A stretch of 14,085 nt of DNA from an uncultured Collinsella sp. (GTDB taxonomy: Bacteria; Actinomycetota; Coriobacteriia; Coriobacteriales; Coriobacteriaceae), in the NCBI GenBank assembly GCA_902497065.1, contig CABVDH010000035.1:1-14085 (forward strand), in the 5' to 3' direction. Shown one piece after another: positions 13,823 to 14,085 of this stretch. The notes below the pieces were generated by a model. The model searched no databases, was not told the origin of the DNA, and saw nothing but the letters and a program-made list of their open reading frames with translations. Within the stretch, counting starts at the first letter, position 1. Each line of letters begins with the position of its first letter. The position numbers and the translations under genes were made by a program.

Positions 13823-14085
13823 TCTACCTGGATAACGCGGCGACGACCATGCACAAGCCGCAGACGGTCATCGATGCCGTGACGCAGGCGATGTGCTCGC
13901 TCGGCAATGCTGGGCGCGGTGCCACCTCGGGTGCGCTCGATGCGGCACGTACCATCCACGGCTGCCGCGCCAAGCTTGCGCGCTTGCTGGGCTGCCCGCG
14001 TGCTGACCATGTTTGTTTTACGCCCAACTCCACCGCGGCGCTCAACACCGTCATCAATGGCGTGGTGCGCCCCGGCGACCGTGTG
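13819..14085 (+). CDS. Cysteine desulfurase-like PLP enzyme, N-terminal 89 residues only
   Basis: Start of a class V aminotransferase-fold enzyme that takes sulfur from cysteine or selenium from selenocysteine. The opening MIYLDNAATTMHKPQTVIDA and the later VCFTPNSTAALNTVI are those of the selD-associated desulfurase group (TIGR01977, typified by E. faecalis EF2568, from memory). The PLP lysine and catalytic cysteine lie beyond the window. The ATG overlaps the DUF3343 stop by four bases. Context suggests it supplies selenium to SelD or to a selenium cofactor, rather than general Fe-S assembly. Confidence 0.88.
   Translation, partial: MIYLDNAATTMHKPQTVIDAVTQAMCSLGNAGRGATSGALDAARTIHGCRAKLARLLGCPRADHVCFTPNSTAALNTVINGVVRPGDRV

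Overview
The window most likely comes from a strictly anaerobic, high-GC gut actinobacterium of the class Coriobacteriia, probably Collinsella or a close relative. This rests on GC-rich third codon positions, the family content and the general style of the genes, not on a marker gene, so the taxonomic call is tentative. Apart from one gene at the left edge, every gene reads on the + strand.

Left part (1-6690) is a molybdenum block. A ClC-family anion channel or antiporter is cut by the left edge and reads leftward. Divergent from it are moeA and a mogA/moaB-type gene (molybdopterin insertion and adenylylation steps), closed by a good intrinsic terminator at 2993-3029. After an AT-rich promoter region carrying two overlapping inverted repeats comes modABC, a molybdate ABC importer. 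Its permease has an unusual secreted N-terminal domain of about 185 residues. The operon ends at a second intrinsic terminator (6655-6690).

Middle part (6691-10589): after a 430-base leader region with a short ORF behind a perfect Shine-Dalgarno come two tandem paralogues of the HgdB / double-cubane-cluster reductase family. Next is their ATP-dependent ASKHA-type activator, which is split in two by a -1 frame change at a GTGA stop/start overlap. A structured repeat of about 97 bases, with compensatory base changes between its copies, follows each reductase gene.

Right part (10604-14085) is a selenium block: a GT4-type glycosyltransferase whose 3' end overlaps selD, selD itself with an in-frame UGA (selenocysteine) at the catalytic position 17, yedF, a DUF3343 small protein and the start of a cysteine desulfurase. 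Ordinary gene callers would lose the selD start. The order fits a system that makes selenophosphate and handles reactive selenium. Together with the molybdenum block it resembles the supply side of selenium-dependent molybdenum hydroxylases, but no such hydroxylase is visible here. The nearest redox enzymes are the two double-cubane-type proteins. The coupling of a glycosyltransferase to selD and the pairing of double-cubane reductases with selenium genes are the most interesting features of the locus.
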